Positions 17,989-28,007 are shown, counted from the first letter of the stretch. The stretch: DNA of 64,000 bases from Spirosoma endophyticum (GCF_900112365.1 NZ_FOLQ01000004.1:62001-126000); one strand, 5' to 3'. Notes: generated by a model from the letters alone, not told the origin. A program made the numbers and translations.

Positions 17989-20900
17989 ATGAAGCCTATT
18001 TTAACGTATAGACGATCATGGAAAATCAACCTGATCTTTGTTTTATTTTGTTTTTCTTTCGCTCAGCTCTATGCGCAGACGAATACTATTACGGGCAAGA
18101 TCACAGACGAAACCGGGAAACCTCTGCCGGGCGCTTCCATTTTGGTGAAATCTGCCAAAACGGGAACGATCTCGAATCAGGACGGTGTATATTCCATCTC
18201 TGCTGAGAAAAACGCAGTTCTGGTCATTAGCTCGATTAGTTTTGACACCCAGGAAGTTCCGGTCAACAATCGGTCGGTTATTGACGTATCGATGCAGGCA
18301 TCCAACAAAACGCTTAATGAGGTCGTAGTGGTTGGATATGGTACGCAGAGCAAACGCGCCATCACGGGAGCCGTTGCATCTGTCGGATTTAATGAATTCA
18401 AAGACCGGTCGTTCAGCAACGTTACGCAGTCGCTGGCGGGTAAAATTGCCGGGGTAAATATTTCGCAGTCACAGGGAGCACCGGGCGTTTCGCCCATCAT
18501 CCGCATACGGGGTGTCAGTTCGATTACGGCCGGAACGAATCCGCTGTTTGTCGTCGATGGCGTTCCACTAGAAAACTTCAACTTAAACCTGATCAACCCG
18601 CAGGATATTGAGTCGGTCGACGTATTGAAGGATGCATCATCGGCGGCTATTTATGGTTCGCGGGGTGCCAGTGGGGTTATTCTGGTTACCACGAAACTGG
18701 GGAAGCCCGGAAAAACCACCATCAGCGCGGGTTATGAATATGGCACGCAGACGGTGGCTCGCAAAGTGCCACTGATGAATGCGCAACAGTGGATTGGCTA
18801 TTACATTGATGCCCACAACAACGCCTGGGTCGACCTGAATCCGGCGGTCAACAAAGCGTCTGACCCTAACAGTGCCCGTCCGTCAACGTATCGCATTCCC
18901 GAAGATTTCATTACTAATCCGCAGCAATTTGGCAATGGTACCGACTGGCAGGATGTCATGTTCCGGGTAGCACCGTCGCATAATGCGCAACTATCGGTTT
19001 CGGGCGGTACCGAGAAAACCCAGTTCTTATTCTCGCTGGCGTATCTGGACCAGCAGGCGGTTTTGGACGAAAACTATTACAAACGCCTGGCGCTACGTTC
19101 CAACATCAAGCATAAGGTATCAGATAAGTTTAGCCTTGGCCTGAACCTGGGGGCGACGACTATATTTGACCGCACAGAAGGGACGCAGGGTAAAAGTGAT
19201 GTCATCAGTCTGGCTCAGCAAAGTGATCCGATCTTTCCGGTTTACAATGAAAATGGAAATCTGGGCTATCGCGATCCTAATTCGGTCTGGAATAAATACG
19301 TTGCCTACAATGATTTGAACCTGTGGCACCCGTATTCGCTAACTCGCTTCTATCACAAGCAGAATAAATCATTCAATACACTTGCCACCGCCTTTGCCGA
19401 TTACTACGTTACCGATGATCTGAAGTTTCGGACGAGCATCAGCGGCAACCTGTTCAATACGCGACTGAACTCGTACCGGGTTAAAAACCAGGGGTATGGC
19501 TATTCAGGGTTGCTGCCAGCCGAAGGAAATGTGCAGTCGTCGTATATGCTGAACTGGCTGTCGGAAAATACGCTGACGTATGACAAACAATTTGGCGATC
19601 ACAGCCTGAATGTGCTGGCCGGTTACTCAGTTCAAAAACAACGCGATGAATTTGCTACCGTTACGTCGGGCAGTTTCCCGAACGACCTGGTCGAAACCCT
19701 GAACGCGGGTGTCGTGACAAGTGGCTCCAGCACGGCTACCGAATGGTCGATGATTTCGTATCTGGCTCGTGCTCAGTACAACTACCAGAATAAATATTTC
19801 CTGACAAGCACGATTCGCCGGGATGGCAGCTCCCGTTTCGGAACGGACACTCGCTGGGGTTACTTTCCGTCGGTATCGGCTGGCTGGCTGATTTCGGACG
19901 AGTCGTTTATGAAAAATGCTACGTTCATAAACAACCTGAAATTGCGGGCCAGCTACGGCATGGCGGGTAATAACCAGATTCCGAACTACGGAGCCATTAG
20001 TTTGTTAGGCTCGTCCAACTACGTTTCTGGTGCTACGTTGGCATCGGGTCTGGCAATCGGCAATATTGCCAATACCAACCTGAAATGGGAACGGACAACT
20101 CAGTTGAACATTGGGCTGGACTTACGCATGTTGAGCGACCGCATCGGGTTATCAGCAGAGTATTATCACTCCGTTACGAATGACATGCTGCTGAACGTAC
20201 CCGTACCCGATATTTCCGGCTTCTCTACGCAGTTAACGAACATCGGAAAAATGCAGAATCGCGGTGTTGAATTGAATCTGAATACGAAGAACACAACGGG
20301 TAAATTTCTCTGGACAACTGATTTTAATATCAGTTTCAACCGAAACAAAGTACTTCAACTAGGCCCCGGCAATGCACCCATTACGTATACGGACTACGTC
20401 GTGGCGGTAAAAACCGAAGTGGGTCAGCCCGTTTCTAATTTCTTCGGCTACGTAGTGGATGGCGTCTTCAAAAACCAGGTGGCTGTTGATGCCGCTCCGC
20501 ACTACAGCACCACCAAACCCGGCGATCCAATTATTCGTGATGTGAATGGAGACGGCAAAATCACCGTTGACGACCGGACGACGCTGGGTAATAATCAGCC
20601 CGATTTCATTGCCGGTATTACCAATAATTTCTCCTACAAGGGATTCGATTTCTCGTTCATGCTGCAAGGTTCGTATGGCGGTGAGATTGTCAATCAGAAC
20701 TTCCGCTACTTAGGGTTCTGGAACAATGGCCGGAACATGTATGCGAGTGTGGATAACCGCTGGCGTTCAGAAGCCGATCCCGGCGATGGCAAGCACTTCC
20801 GCGCAACCCTCGGCCTGACAGGTTTGCAGGATCAGTTTCATAGCCTATGGGTTGAAGATGCCTCGTTCACGCGCCTGAAAAATATTCGGGTATCGTATAC

Positions 20901-21156
20901 GCTGCCGACCTCGCTGATGAGCAAAACGCCGTTCCGGGTAGCCCGCGTGTATGTGAACGCCGAGAACGTGTATCTGTGGAGTTCCTACACCAACTACGAT
21001 CCCGAAAACACGACCTACGGCGCCAGCAATTACTCCAGCGGCAGCAATGGATTGAATGCTTCGGGTAATGCACCGAACGGTGCGTTCATTGGCGTTGACT
21101 ACGGTTCGTATCCGCTTCCCCGCTCGGTAACTGTAGGCTTAAAGCTTGATTTTTAA
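17989..21156 (+). CDS. SusC-family TonB-dependent outer-membrane transporter (pair 2)
   Basis: The product is 1055 aa. I start at the ATG at 17989 (MKPILTYRRSWKINLIF), which gives a clean signal peptide ending LYAQ; the open frame begins 27 bp earlier at a TTG. A carboxypeptidase-regulatory-like domain (ITGKITDETGKPLPGAS) is followed by NEVVVVGYGTQSKRAITG, a plug domain and the barrel, which ends TVGLKLDF. DVNGDGKITVDDRT is the EF-hand-like segment. It is the outer-membrane import pore for an unidentified oligosaccharide. Its susD follows after 80 bp, with a small TTCCCGAAG hairpin in between. The pair lies directly upstream of the largest enzyme operon and is its likely uptake system. Confidence 0.95.
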   Translation: MKPILTYRRSWKINLIFVLFCFSFAQLYAQTNTITGKITDETGKPLPGASILVKSAKTGTISNQDGVYSISAEKNAVLVISSISFDTQEVPVNNRSVIDVSMQASNKTLNEVVVVGYGTQSKRAITGAVASVGFNEFKDRSFSNVTQSLAGKIAGVNISQSQGAPGVSPIIRIRGVSSITAGTNPLFVVDGVPLENFNLNLINPQDIESVDVLKDASSAAIYGSRGASGVILVTTKLGKPGKTTISAGYEYGTQTVARKVPLMNAQQWIGYYIDAHNNAWVDLNPAVNKASDPNSARPSTYRIPEDFITNPQQFGNGTDWQDVMFRVAPSHNAQLSVSGGTEKTQFLFSLAYLDQQAVLDENYYKRLALRSNIKHKVSDKFSLGLNLGATTIFDRTEGTQGKSDVISLAQQSDPIFPVYNENGNLGYRDPNSVWNKYVAYNDLNLWHPYSLTRFYHKQNKSFNTLATAFADYYVTDDLKFRTSISGNLFNTRLNSYRVKNQGYGYSGLLPAEGNVQSSYMLNWLSENTLTYDKQFGDHSLNVLAGYSVQKQRDEFATVTSGSFPNDLVETLNAGVVTSGSSTATEWSMISYLARAQYNYQNKYFLTSTIRRDGSSRFGTDTRWGYFPSVSAGWLISDESFMKNATFINNLKLRASYGMAGNNQIPNYGAISLLGSSNYVSGATLASGLAIGNIANTNLKWERTTQLNIGLDLRMLSDRIGLSAEYYHSVTNDMLLNVPVPDISGFSTQLTNIGKMQNRGVELNLNTKNTTGKFLWTTDFNISFNRNKVLQLGPGNAPITYTDYVVAVKTEVGQPVSNFFGYVVDGVFKNQVAVDAAPHYSTTKPGDPIIRDVNGDGKITVDDRTTLGNNQPDFIAGITNNFSYKGFDFSFMLQGSYGGEIVNQNFRYLGFWNNGRNMYASVDNRWRSEADPGDGKHFRATLGLTGLQDQFHSLWVEDASFTRLKNIRVSYTLPTSLMSKTPFRVARVYVNAENVYLWSSYTNYDPENTTYGASNYSSGSNGLNASGNAPNGAFIGVDYGSYPLPRSVTVGLKLDF

Positions 21157-21182
21157 AGAATTATAGAAAGCTTTTTATCGAT

Positions 21183-21208
21183 TTCCCGAAGACACTGAAC
21201 TTCGGGAA
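21183..21208 (+). terminator. Small hairpin between susC and susD of pair 2
   Basis: TTCCCGAAG (21183-21191) and CTTCGGGAA (21200-21208) form a perfect 9-bp stem with an 8-nt loop, located 27 bp after the susC stop and 28 bp before the susD start. It may be an attenuator or processing site within the pair, not a full stop. Confidence 0.5.
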
Positions 21209-21236
21209 CGTAGTAAAAATCAAACTTGAAACGACA

Positions 21237-22652
21237 ATGAAACATATAAAACACATTCTAGCCATCGTCTGTCTCTGCCTGGCGGCCACAGGATGCAAAG
21301 AGTCTTTTTTGAATCTTAATCCAGTTTCCAACCCCACCGCCGATAATTTCAAAACCAGAGATGATTTTGAACTGGCGGTCAATGCGGCCTACGCGTCGCT
21401 GTATCTTGTTTATCATCCCGAAGGATCGGTTTCGTATGCGAATGAGCAAATGAGCGACAACGCCATTGTGTTCAACATTTCGGGTATCCAGTCCGACAAA
21501 TGGCAGTTCAAGGATTACAGCCTCGCGACGTCCAATACGATGATTTATCAGTTCTGGCAGGAATATTATAAAGCGATTTTCAATGCTAACATTGTACTGG
21601 ACAAGATTGAAGGCGCTAGCGTGGATGCGGGGTATAAAGACGGCGTTAAAGCCCAGATGATGTTTTTAAGGGGTCTCTATTATTTCGATATGGTTCAGCT
21701 TTGGGGCGATGTGCCGCTGGTTACGACACCATTAACAGGCGAAGAAAGTTATGGCGTGCTACGTTCTCCGCAAAGTGCTGTTTATGACCAGATTAAGAAA
21801 GACCTCATCTACGCGGCCGATAAACTGCCTTTAGCGTCGGCGATTACCATGCCAGGACGGGCCTCAAAAGGAGCTGCACAAGCGTTGCTGGGCAAAGTGT
21901 ATTTAACGCTAGGCGATAAAACATCAGCGGCTACGGTCCTGAAAGAAGTCTACAACAGCAACCAGTATTCATTGCTGGCAGGCTATGCCGATTTATGGGG
22001 ACCAACTGTAAAAAACACGAAAGAATCCGTTTTTGAGATTCAGTACCTGGGGGGTAATGCCTCAGCCCCCTTTAGCCGTTACTACCAGACGTTCTACCCA
22101 AACAACAACTTTCTGGGCTTTTACGGGGGCGGCATGAATCAGGTAACCGACGATCTGTACAACGAATTTGAAGCCAACGACCCTCGTCGTGATGTGTCAA
22201 TTGCGCTGGGCTACAACAACTCGGGCACGTTCATTTCGCAGAAATACCCGATCAAATGGACCGATACCAAAGCGACGCAGGTTGGCGGTAACCCACTGGC
22301 TAACAACAATTTTATGGTATTACGCTACGCGGATGTGTTGCTGATGTTATCGGAGGCCAATGGCGATGCTACGTACCTTAATCTGGTGCGGACACGGGCT
22401 AAATTGCCCAAGTTTGGCGACGCTGCGTATCCTACGGCCAAATATGCAACCCTCGACCTGGCCATCGAACATGAACGACGGACAGAATTAGCGATTGAAT
22501 TCCACCGCTGGTTCGATCTGAAGCGGACGAACCGCGCCATTCCGGTGCTGACGGCCAAAGGAAAAGCTATCACCCAGACGAAACTGCTGTGGCCTATTCC
22601 GCAAATTGTGCGGACGCAAAACGCAGCGATTACCCAGAACGCTGGGTACTAA
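21237..22652 (+). CDS. SusD/RagB-family surface glycan-binding lipoprotein (pair 2)
   Basis: The product is 471 aa. The lipobox is LAATGC with the lipidated Cys at residue 20. SusD features include MMFLRGLYYFDMVQLWGDVPL and a C-terminal ELAIEFHRWFDLKRTNRA. It is shorter than the other two SusD proteins here (546 and 591 aa), so its glycan-binding loops are probably smaller. It is followed by a perfect terminator-like hairpin at 22673-22707 and then the enzyme operon with its own promoter region. Confidence 0.95.
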   Translation: MKHIKHILAIVCLCLAATGCKESFLNLNPVSNPTADNFKTRDDFELAVNAAYASLYLVYHPEGSVSYANEQMSDNAIVFNISGIQSDKWQFKDYSLATSNTMIYQFWQEYYKAIFNANIVLDKIEGASVDAGYKDGVKAQMMFLRGLYYFDMVQLWGDVPLVTTPLTGEESYGVLRSPQSAVYDQIKKDLIYAADKLPLASAITMPGRASKGAAQALLGKVYLTLGDKTSAATVLKEVYNSNQYSLLAGYADLWGPTVKNTKESVFEIQYLGGNASAPFSRYYQTFYPNNNFLGFYGGGMNQVTDDLYNEFEANDPRRDVSIALGYNNSGTFISQKYPIKWTDTKATQVGGNPLANNNFMVLRYADVLLMLSEANGDATYLNLVRTRAKLPKFGDAAYPTAKYATLDLAIEHERRTELAIEFHRWFDLKRTNRAIPVLTAKGKAITQTKLLWPIPQIVRTQNAAITQNAGY

Positions 22653-22672
22653 CAATTAGCATACCGGCCTTT

Positions 22673-22707
22673 CAACTTCCCGAAAGTTTAGAGCTTTCGG
22701 GAAGTTG
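22673..22707 (+). terminator. Terminator hairpin after SusC/SusD pair 2
   Basis: The 14-bp arms CAACTTCCCGAAAG (22673-22686) and CTTTCGGGAAGTTG (22694-22707) are exact complements with a 7-nt loop. The stem is nearly the same as the terminator after pair 1 (11157-11193). Confidence 0.75.
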
Positions 22708-22771
22708 CATTTAAGTTCTGTTTTGATTCACTAGGTCAAAACCCAGCGAGCCAACGAAACATATGATTGGC

Positions 22772-22803
22772 AAAATCATACAATCCGGCGAAAAAATCAT
22801 ACA
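22772..22803 (+). promoter_or_regulatory. Direct repeat AAAATCATACA spaced 21 bp, upstream of the enzyme operon
   Basis: Identical 11-mers at 22772-22782 and 22793-22803 are 21 bp apart, two helical turns, as expected for a dimeric activator of the AraC or hybrid two-component type. TACAATCCGGCGAAAAAAT between them also resembles the motif at 2714. It ends 33 bp before the ATG at 22837. Confidence 0.45.
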
Positions 22804-22836
22804 CAGTACAACCTTGAAAAAACGCATTCTTTGTAC

Positions 22837-24252
22837 ATGCTAAACCTGATTTTTAAACGAAGCCTTCTTTTTACTTTTCTAGCGACAATCATTGTCGCGT
22901 GTAGTACGGCTGAAAACGACAAAAAAGCACCCGATTCAAAACAGCTTATCATCTCGGAGAACAACCGATTTCTGGCCGTTGGCGATAACAAACCCTTCTT
23001 CTGGCTGGGCGACACGGGTTGGTTGTTGTTCGGCCGGCTGACGCGCGAAGAAGCCGAAACGTATCTGGAAAACCGGAAGCAGAAAGGCTTCAACGTCATT
23101 CAGGTAATGGTGCTGCACACGCTTAAAGTCACCAACGTATACGGCGATTCGGCGCTGATCAATAAGAACGTAGCAACGCCACTTATAACAAAAGGATCTT
23201 CCTTCGGCGACTCAACCGAATACGACTTCTGGGATCACGTTGATTTTGTGGTAGACAAAGCCGCCGAAAAAGGAATTTATATGGCGCTGGTTCCGGTTTG
23301 GGGCAATAACGTCAAACAGGGAGGGGTCAATCAGCAGCAAGCCAAAGTCTATGCGGAGTTTCTCGCCAATCGCTACAAAAACCGACCAAATATTATCTGG
23401 TTAAACGGTGGTGATATTAAAGGCGCTGACTCGCTGGACGTCTGGAAAACCATTGGCAGAACGATCAACCAGGTCGATTCGACGCATTTGATTACGTTTC
23501 ATCCACGCGGTCGGTCATCGTCAACGGAGTGGTTCCACAATGAACCCTGGCTGGATTTCAACATGGTACAGTCGGGCCACAAGACCTATGCGCAGGACAC
23601 ATCGGCCAAAGAAACGTTGCATTACGGCGAAGACAACTGGCGCTACATTCAGGCCGATCTAGCCCTCAAGCCCACGAAACCCGATATCGACGGCGAGCCA
23701 TCCTACGAGGGCATTCCGCATGGATTACACGACACTACGTTGCCGCGCTGGTCAGCCGATGATGTGCGTCGATATGGATACTGGTCCGTGCTGGCGGGTG
23801 CGTTTGGGTATACATACGGGCATAATTCGGTGATGCAGATGTACAAGACGGGCGATAAACACACGTCGTTCGGCCCGATTGAGGCCTGGGACAAAGCCAT
23901 CGACGCACCCGGTGCCGGACAGATGATTCATCTGAAAAATCTGATACTGGCCCACTCCTTTTTCGACCGCGTCCCCGACCAGTCGCTGATTGCTAACCAA
24001 GGGAGTAAGTACGATTATTTAGTCGCCAGCCGGGGACCGGATTACGCACTGGTTTACACCTACACCGGCCGGAATATCAAGCTCAACATGGGCAAACTTC
24101 CGGGTAATACCGTAGCCGCTTCGTGGTTCAGTCCACACGATGGCAAAACGACCGCCATCGGCGACGTAGCGAACAAAGGGATTCAGGAATTTAACCCACC
24201 CGCCGAACCAAAAAACGGCAATGACTGGGTCTTAGTCATTCAGAAGAAATGA
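22837..24252 (+). CDS. GH140-like apiosidase-family lipoprotein (DUF4038)
   Basis: The product is 471 aa from the ATG at 22837 (six bases after a TTG in the same frame). It is a lipoprotein with Cys22 (IIVACS). The TIM barrel is recognisable as the apiosidase-like (formerly DUF4038) domain: KPFFWLGDTGWLLF near the start, WLNGGD with Asp193, and DGEPSYEG with Glu287, close to the positions reported for the acid/base and nucleophile of the family prototype BT1012. A C-terminal beta-sandwich follows. GH140 cleaves apiose linkages in rhamnogalacturonan II side chains. It is the first gene of a seven-gene run, and its stop overlaps the next start (ATGA). Confidence 0.85.
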   Translation: MLNLIFKRSLLFTFLATIIVACSTAENDKKAPDSKQLIISENNRFLAVGDNKPFFWLGDTGWLLFGRLTREEAETYLENRKQKGFNVIQVMVLHTLKVTNVYGDSALINKNVATPLITKGSSFGDSTEYDFWDHVDFVVDKAAEKGIYMALVPVWGNNVKQGGVNQQQAKVYAEFLANRYKNRPNIIWLNGGDIKGADSLDVWKTIGRTINQVDSTHLITFHPRGRSSSTEWFHNEPWLDFNMVQSGHKTYAQDTSAKETLHYGEDNWRYIQADLALKPTKPDIDGEPSYEGIPHGLHDTTLPRWSADDVRRYGYWSVLAGAFGYTYGHNSVMQMYKTGDKHTSFGPIEAWDKAIDAPGAGQMIHLKNLILAHSFFDRVPDQSLIANQGSKYDYLVASRGPDYALVYTYTGRNIKLNMGKLPGNTVAASWFSPHDGKTTAIGDVANKGIQEFNPPAEPKNGNDWVLVIQKK

Positions 24253-25151
24253 ATCGACTCCTCTGCTCAATCATCACCCTGCTATTCCTCACGTCCTGCT
24301 CGAAGGATGTGTATATGTTCAGCTCGTTTCATGAACCGGCGAATGAAGGACTTCGGCTGATGTACAGCTACGACGGCTACAAGTGGACCGACTTGAACCG
24401 CACGTTCCTGAAACCCGAAATTGGCAATCAGAAAGTGATGCGCGATCCGTCTGTTGCACAGGGGAAAGACGGTACGTTTCATCTGGTCTGGACGAGTAGC
24501 TGGAAAGACGACAAAGGCTTCGGCTACGCCAGTTCAAAAGACCTGATTCATTGGTCAGCAGAGCGGTTTCTGCCAGTTATGGAGCACGAACCAACGACGG
24601 TGAATGTGTGGGCGCCCGAACTGTTTTACGACGACGAAGCCGATCAGTTTGTGATCATCTGGGCCTCCACCATTCCAAACCGATTTGAGCGCGGTATTGA
24701 GGAGGAGAAAAACAACCACCGGATGTATTACACGACCACGAAAGATTTCAATACCTTCACGCCAACTCAACTTTTTTTTGATCCGCAATTCAGCGTCATC
24801 GACGCCGTCATCGTAAAGCGCAAACACGCTGATTACGTGCTGGTTATGAAAGATAACTCGCGTCCAGAACGGAACATCAAAGTGGCATTTGGCGATAAAG
24901 CGACGGGACCATTCACCAACGTATCAACTCCATTCACAAAGCAATTCACCGAAGGACCATCCGTTGCCAAAGTCGGCGACGACTGGCTGATTTACTTCGA
25001 CTCCTATCAGGATAAAAAATACGGTGCCGTGAAAACCCATGATTTCAAAACGTTCACCGATGTTTCCGATCAAACGGCTGTTCCTGAAGGCCACAAACAC
25101 GGGACAATTTTTAAAGTGAAGAAGAAAGTTTTGACGGGGTTGTTGCATTGA
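24249..25151 (+). CDS. GH43-like five-bladed propeller lipoprotein
   Basis: The product is 300 aa, a lipoprotein with Cys17 (LFLTSCS). Propeller repeats are typical of clan GH-F/J-like proteins: RDPSVAQGKDGTFHLVWT with Asp66, HWSAERFLPV, WAPELFYD, and FSVIDAVIVK with an Asp in the middle blade. The third catalytic-type acid may be in FTEGPSV. This matches proteins usually annotated as GH43 family, with arabinofuranosidase or xylosidase-type activity in relatives. It overlaps the preceding GH140-like gene by 4 bp, so it is translationally coupled. A paralogue with the same motif order is at 38224-39186. Confidence 0.8.
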   Translation: MNRLLCSIITLLFLTSCSKDVYMFSSFHEPANEGLRLMYSYDGYKWTDLNRTFLKPEIGNQKVMRDPSVAQGKDGTFHLVWTSSWKDDKGFGYASSKDLIHWSAERFLPVMEHEPTTVNVWAPELFYDDEADQFVIIWASTIPNRFERGIEEEKNNHRMYYTTTKDFNTFTPTQLFFDPQFSVIDAVIVKRKHADYVLVMKDNSRPERNIKVAFGDKATGPFTNVSTPFTKQFTEGPSVAKVGDDWLIYFDSYQDKKYGAVKTHDFKTFTDVSDQTAVPEGHKHGTIFKVKKKVLTGLLH

Positions 25152-25184
25152 TGTTCGGCGTAGTCAGAGACTACGCCGAACATA
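25152..25184 (+). terminator. Perfect 15-bp hairpin between the GH43-like and GH2 genes
   Basis: Arms ATGTTCGGCGTAGTC (25152-25166) and its exact complement (25170-25184) surround a 3-nt loop. It starts immediately after the stop codon and ends 19 bp before the next ATG. There is no T-run, so processing, stability or attenuation is more likely than full termination. Confidence 0.6.
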
Positions 25185-25203
25185 GGTTTTGAAATTGAAG
25201 CTG

Positions 25204-27996
25204 ATGAAATACAGTTTTTTAATAGCCTTTCTAATATCGCTGGCTTACGTAACGCACGCCCAGCAAACGGAGAAACGCTACCTGTCTGGCACGGGGAACG
25301 ATAACACCGTGAACTGGCAATTCTATTGCACGGCAGGGCAGAATTCAGGTAAATGGACAACCATTCCGGTACCGTCGAACTGGGAGTTGCAGGGCTTTGG
25401 GAAATACAATTATGGGTTTGCCAAAGACAGTTCGCGTGGCAAAGAGCAGGGACTGTACAAGTATGCGTTTCAGGCACCGGCAGCATGGAAAGGTAAGCGA
25501 ATTAACCTGGTGTTTGAAGGCGCTATGACTGATACGGAGGTAAAGCTGAACGGAAAGTCAGCCGGGTCAATGCATCAAGGTTCGTATTATGCCTTCAAAT
25601 ACGACGTATCAGATCTACTCAATTATGGGTCAGGGAATTTACTGGAAGCGACCGTATCGAAACACTCGACGAATGCGTCTGTCAACGAAGCCGAACGCAA
25701 AGGTGATTTCTGGATTTTCGGTGGCATTTTTCGACCCGTATATCTGGAAATTCTTCCTGCCGAACACATAGCCAACGTAGCGATCGACGCCAAAGCGAAC
25801 GGTACGTTTACGGCTCAGATTCAACTCAATACAGCGGGTAAAACGACGGATGTTTCAGCCCAGATTTACACCACAAATGGACAAAAAGTCGGCACGTCCT
25901 TTAGCGCAAAAATTGAGCAGGGAAACCAATCCGTTACGTTGACGAAGGCACTACAGAATCCATTGCTGTGGACGTCCGAAACGCCAAATCGCTACAAAGT
26001 TGAATTCAGTCTGTTACAGGCAGGTAAACCAGTTCACGTAGTAACGAAGTACTTCGGTTTTCGAACCGTGGAGGTGAGGCAGCGGGATGGCATTTATGTC
26101 AACGGCACGAAAATAAAGCTCAAGGGCGTGAATCGCCATTCGTTCTGGCCGGAATCGGGACGAGCGCTGAGCAGGAAAATCAGTATTCTGGATGTGAATC
26201 TGATGAAGGACATGAGCATGAATGCCGTTCGGATGTCGCACTACCCGCCCGACGATCATTTTCTGGACATTTGCGATTCGCTGGGCTTGTTTGTGTTTGA
26301 TGAACTGGCGGGCTGGCATGGCCATTACGATACGCCAACAGGTACCAAATTACTCCACGAACTCATTACACACGATGTCAATCATCCGTCGGTCATTGGC
26401 TGGATCAACGGCAACGAAGGTGGTCACAACTACGAGCTTGACCCGCTTTTCGCCAAAGAAGACATTCAAAAACGACACGTTATTCATGCCTGGGAGGATT
26501 TCGGTGGGTTCGATACGCAGCATTATCGCGAGTTCAACTACGGCATTGGCAATTACAACTACGGTCATTCGATAACACTGCCCACTGAATTTCTGCACGG
26601 TTTATATGACGGCGGCCACGGTGCAGGCATTGAGGATTATTGGGAAGCCATGTGGCACGACCCGCTGGCGGCCGGTGGTTTTCTCTGGGATTTTGCCGAT
26701 CAGGGGGTGGTACGTACCGACCGAAACGGTGGAAAAGGTCCGCTCGACACCGATGGCAACCGGGGTGCCGATGGTATTGTGGGGCCGTACCGTGAAAAAG
26801 AAGGCAGTTACTTTACGGTTAAGGAAGTCTGGTCGCCGATCAAGCTGGAGCATCGGGAAATTACACCGACGTTTGACGGTACGTTCCCGATTGAAAACCG
26901 CTACCACTTCACCAACACGAACCAGTGTTCGTTCACCGGAAAACTAATTAAAGTGGGCGGGCCAAATGACGTGGTGAAACCCGTTGAAAAGACATTTTCT
27001 GTTACGGTTCCCAGCTTGAAACCGCTCGAAAAAGGTGCGTTGAAAGCCAGTCTGCCCGCCGATTGGAAAACCTACGATTTTCTGTACATCACAGCCGTTG
27101 ACCCCCACAAACGAGAACTCTTTACCTGGAGCTTTCCGATCTCGTTACCCAATAAAATCACCTCGTCGCTCGTCAAAACCGACGGTGCGGGTACTGTAGC
27201 AAGGACCGAAACAGATTCCCTTTACAACGTAACAGCGAACGGGATAAAGTTATCGTTCAGCAAACGAAACGGCCTTTTGAAACAGGTGGGCAACACCACT
27301 GGAACGATTCCGCTGACCAACGGCCCCGTTTTGCAGGAAGGCGTCAACAATTTCAAAAATATCACCCAACGTACTGACGGCTCGGCGGTTATCATCGAAT
27401 CGACGTTCGATCGAAAAAGTAGCTACAATACGGTACAGTGGACTATTTATCCATCAGGTTGGGTAAAAATGAAGGTACGCTACTTCCCGGATGGCTATTT
27501 CACCTTTATGAACGGCGTCAATTTCTCCTTCCCCGAAAGCGAAATGAAGGGCGTTAAATGGATGGGAAAAGGTCCGTATCGTGTCTGGAAAAATCGCATG
27601 AAAGGCGGTGCGCTGGGTGTCTGGCACAAAGCCTACAACAACACCGAAACGGGCGAGCAACCGCTGATTTACCCCGAATTCAAAGGCTATCACGCCAACA
27701 TGTACTGGTGCAAATTTGAAGCAGCCGGTAACCCGTTCACCGTAGCAACGGAAAATGAAGATGTCTTTTTTCGACTCTTCACACCAGCCTGGAAAACAGA
27801 TCAGTGGCACAACTACGAACCCATTTTTCCGTCGGGCGATATTTCATTCATGCAGGGCATCAGCAGTATTGGCACCAAAACACAACGGAACGAAACCACC
27901 GGCCCAATGGGGCAGAAATACGCGTTTTACGACTACGAAAAAGAACCCGCCCGCGCCAAAGAACTGACGTTGTACTTTGACTTTTCGGGAAAATGA
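25204..27996 (+). CDS. GH2-family exported glycoside hydrolase
   Basis: The product is 930 aa from the ATG at 25204 (MKYSFLIAFLIS), giving a signal peptide ending VTHAQ; a TTG lies 15 bp upstream in frame. The GH2 order is clear: jelly-roll (IPVPSNWELQGFG, MTDTEVKLNGKSAGS), immunoglobulin-like domain, TIM barrel (GVNRHSFWPESGR, MSHYPPDDHFLDICDSLG), then a C-terminal beta domain. The acid/base is Glu405 in NGNEGG, and the likely nucleophile is Glu462 in LPTEFLHG. Relatives are beta-galactosidases, beta-glucuronidases and similar exo-enzymes; which one cannot be told. It is the third gene of the run, with a hairpin on each side. Confidence 0.9.
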   Translation: MKYSFLIAFLISLAYVTHAQQTEKRYLSGTGNDNTVNWQFYCTAGQNSGKWTTIPVPSNWELQGFGKYNYGFAKDSSRGKEQGLYKYAFQAPAAWKGKRINLVFEGAMTDTEVKLNGKSAGSMHQGSYYAFKYDVSDLLNYGSGNLLEATVSKHSTNASVNEAERKGDFWIFGGIFRPVYLEILPAEHIANVAIDAKANGTFTAQIQLNTAGKTTDVSAQIYTTNGQKVGTSFSAKIEQGNQSVTLTKALQNPLLWTSETPNRYKVEFSLLQAGKPVHVVTKYFGFRTVEVRQRDGIYVNGTKIKLKGVNRHSFWPESGRALSRKISILDVNLMKDMSMNAVRMSHYPPDDHFLDICDSLGLFVFDELAGWHGHYDTPTGTKLLHELITHDVNHPSVIGWINGNEGGHNYELDPLFAKEDIQKRHVIHAWEDFGGFDTQHYREFNYGIGNYNYGHSITLPTEFLHGLYDGGHGAGIEDYWEAMWHDPLAAGGFLWDFADQGVVRTDRNGGKGPLDTDGNRGADGIVGPYREKEGSYFTVKEVWSPIKLEHREITPTFDGTFPIENRYHFTNTNQCSFTGKLIKVGGPNDVVKPVEKTFSVTVPSLKPLEKGALKASLPADWKTYDFLYITAVDPHKRELFTWSFPISLPNKITSSLVKTDGAGTVARTETDSLYNVTANGIKLSFSKRNGLLKQVGNTTGTIPLTNGPVLQEGVNNFKNITQRTDGSAVIIESTFDRKSSYNTVQWTIYPSGWVKMKVRYFPDGYFTFMNGVNFSFPESEMKGVKWMGKGPYRVWKNRMKGGALGVWHKAYNNTETGEQPLIYPEFKGYHANMYWCKFEAAGNPFTVATENEDVFFRLFTPAWKTDQWHNYEPIFPSGDISFMQGISSIGTKTQRNETTGPMGQKYAFYDYEKEPARAKELTLYFDFSGK

Positions 27997-28007
27997 AATT
28001 GCATGAA

